NCBI RefSeq assembly: GCF_021560035.1
Contig: NZ_CP074373.1
Location: 48,001-112,000 of the forward strand
DNA length: 64,000 bases
Origin: Virgibacillus sp. NKC19-16
Lineage (GTDB): Bacteria > Bacillota > Bacilli > Bacillales > Amphibacillaceae
Direction of reading: 5' to 3'
The notes beneath the pieces are model-generated. The model saw only the letters and a program-made list of their open reading frames with translations. It was not told the DNA's origin and did no database searches. The number at the start of each line of letters is the position of its first letter. The stretch's first letter is position 1. A program made the translations under genes and the position numbers. This document shows, one piece after another, positions 60,884 to 64,000 of the stretch.

Positions 60884-61007
60884 TTGACTTAAACGAGTCA
60901 ATGTGTTATATTAAGAAAGTCGCCATTTTGAGGGCGAACGAAACATCATCTTCTTAAAAGAAAAGCCAAAAAAGCTATTGACTTTTAGAGGATGAGTATG
61001 ATATAAT
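60884..61007 (+). promoter_or_regulatory. Tandem rRNA promoters P1 and P2
   Basis: P1: TTGACT (60884-60889), 17 bases, TATATT (60907-60912). P2: TTGACT (60978-60983), 18 bases, TATAAT (61002-61007). About 95 bases apart, as in many Bacillus rrn operons. Confidence 0.85.
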
Positions 61008-61041
61008 TAAAAAGTTGCTAATTTAACGCAACAAATGAATT

Positions 61042-61054
61042 TGCTCTTTGAAAA
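61042..61054 (+). promoter_or_regulatory. Antitermination boxA-like element in the rRNA leader
   Basis: TGCTCTTTGAAAA matches the boxA consensus of Gram-positive rRNA leaders. A related CCTTGAAAACT lies in the 16S-23S spacer near 62877. Confidence 0.65.
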
Positions 61055-61202
61055 CTGAACAAAACAACCAGTATGTCAAACAGATATTAGTGGTAAGACA
61101 TCGAAGATCAGATTATTATAATCTGAATGGAAGATTTCAAACCCTAAATCAATTTTTAAGCTAAGACATTATATGATTGATTGGTGTCAATTATATTCAA
61201 AC

Positions 61203-64000
<2,798 letters not shown>

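Overview
The window is a chromosomal segment of a Gram-positive, endospore-forming member of the Bacillaceae. Gene order follows the origin-proximal region of Bacillus subtilis from yaaO/tmk to lysS and the following rRNA operon almost gene for gene. The 16S sequence and the acidic tails on several proteins (Ctc, FtsH, YabE) suggest a moderately halophilic genus such as Virgibacillus, Lentibacillus or Oceanobacillus. That genus placement comes from memory of related 16S sequences, not from a search.

Layout. 2-6453: decarboxylase-family gene (partial), tmk, darA, yaaR, holB, ricT, yabA, trmN6, yazA, rsmI. 6454-10098: accessory insertion holding a 21-bp tandem repeat, a divergent marR/old-yellow-enzyme pair, an SDR gene and a tnpB relic. 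10099-18755: abrB, metS, tatD, yabE, rnmV, ksgA, yabG, veg, sspF. 18758-20460: an IS1182-type insertion sequence lying exactly in the loop of the sspF terminator. 20580-22311: ispE, purR. 22370-24320: a tnpB-only IS200/IS605-type element with a candidate omega RNA, followed by a yetF-like gene. It stands where B. subtilis has yabJ (ridA). 25287-33893: spoVG, glmU, prs, ctc, pth, fin, mfd. 34020-36178: spoVT and a small stress/membrane-protein cluster with a sigma-B promoter. 36493-41588: murJ-like yabM, yabN (mazG), rqcP, yabP, yabQ, divIC, yabR. 41901-44055: an inverted tRNA-Met and a marR/DHA2-efflux operon. 44405-60425: spoIIE, yabS, yabT, tilS, hpt, ftsH, coaX, hslO, yacD, cysK, folP, folB, folK, a dusB remnant, lysS. 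61203-64000: 16S rRNA and the 5' part of 23S rRNA.

The core genes serve DNA replication and repair (tmk, holB, yabA, mfd), translation and rRNA/tRNA maturation (metS, lysS, ksgA, rsmI, rnmV, trmN6, tilS, pth, rqcP), nucleotide, folate and cysteine metabolism (purR, prs, hpt, folPBK, cysK), and sporulation (spoVG, spoVT, spoIIE, fin, yabG, yabP, yabQ, sspF). Many regulatory sites can be read directly: a Spo0A box at the abrB start point, an N21-spaced spoIIE promoter, sigma-B, -F, -G, -H and -K type promoters, two MarR operator sets and numerous intrinsic terminators. The least ordinary items are the IS1182 copy inside a terminator hairpin, the tnpB element with a rearranged nuclease site and its nearby relic, a pair of inverted intergenic repeats, the dusB deletion remnant with absent pabBAC/yazB/yabJ, and an rRNA operon with unusual compensated substitutions.
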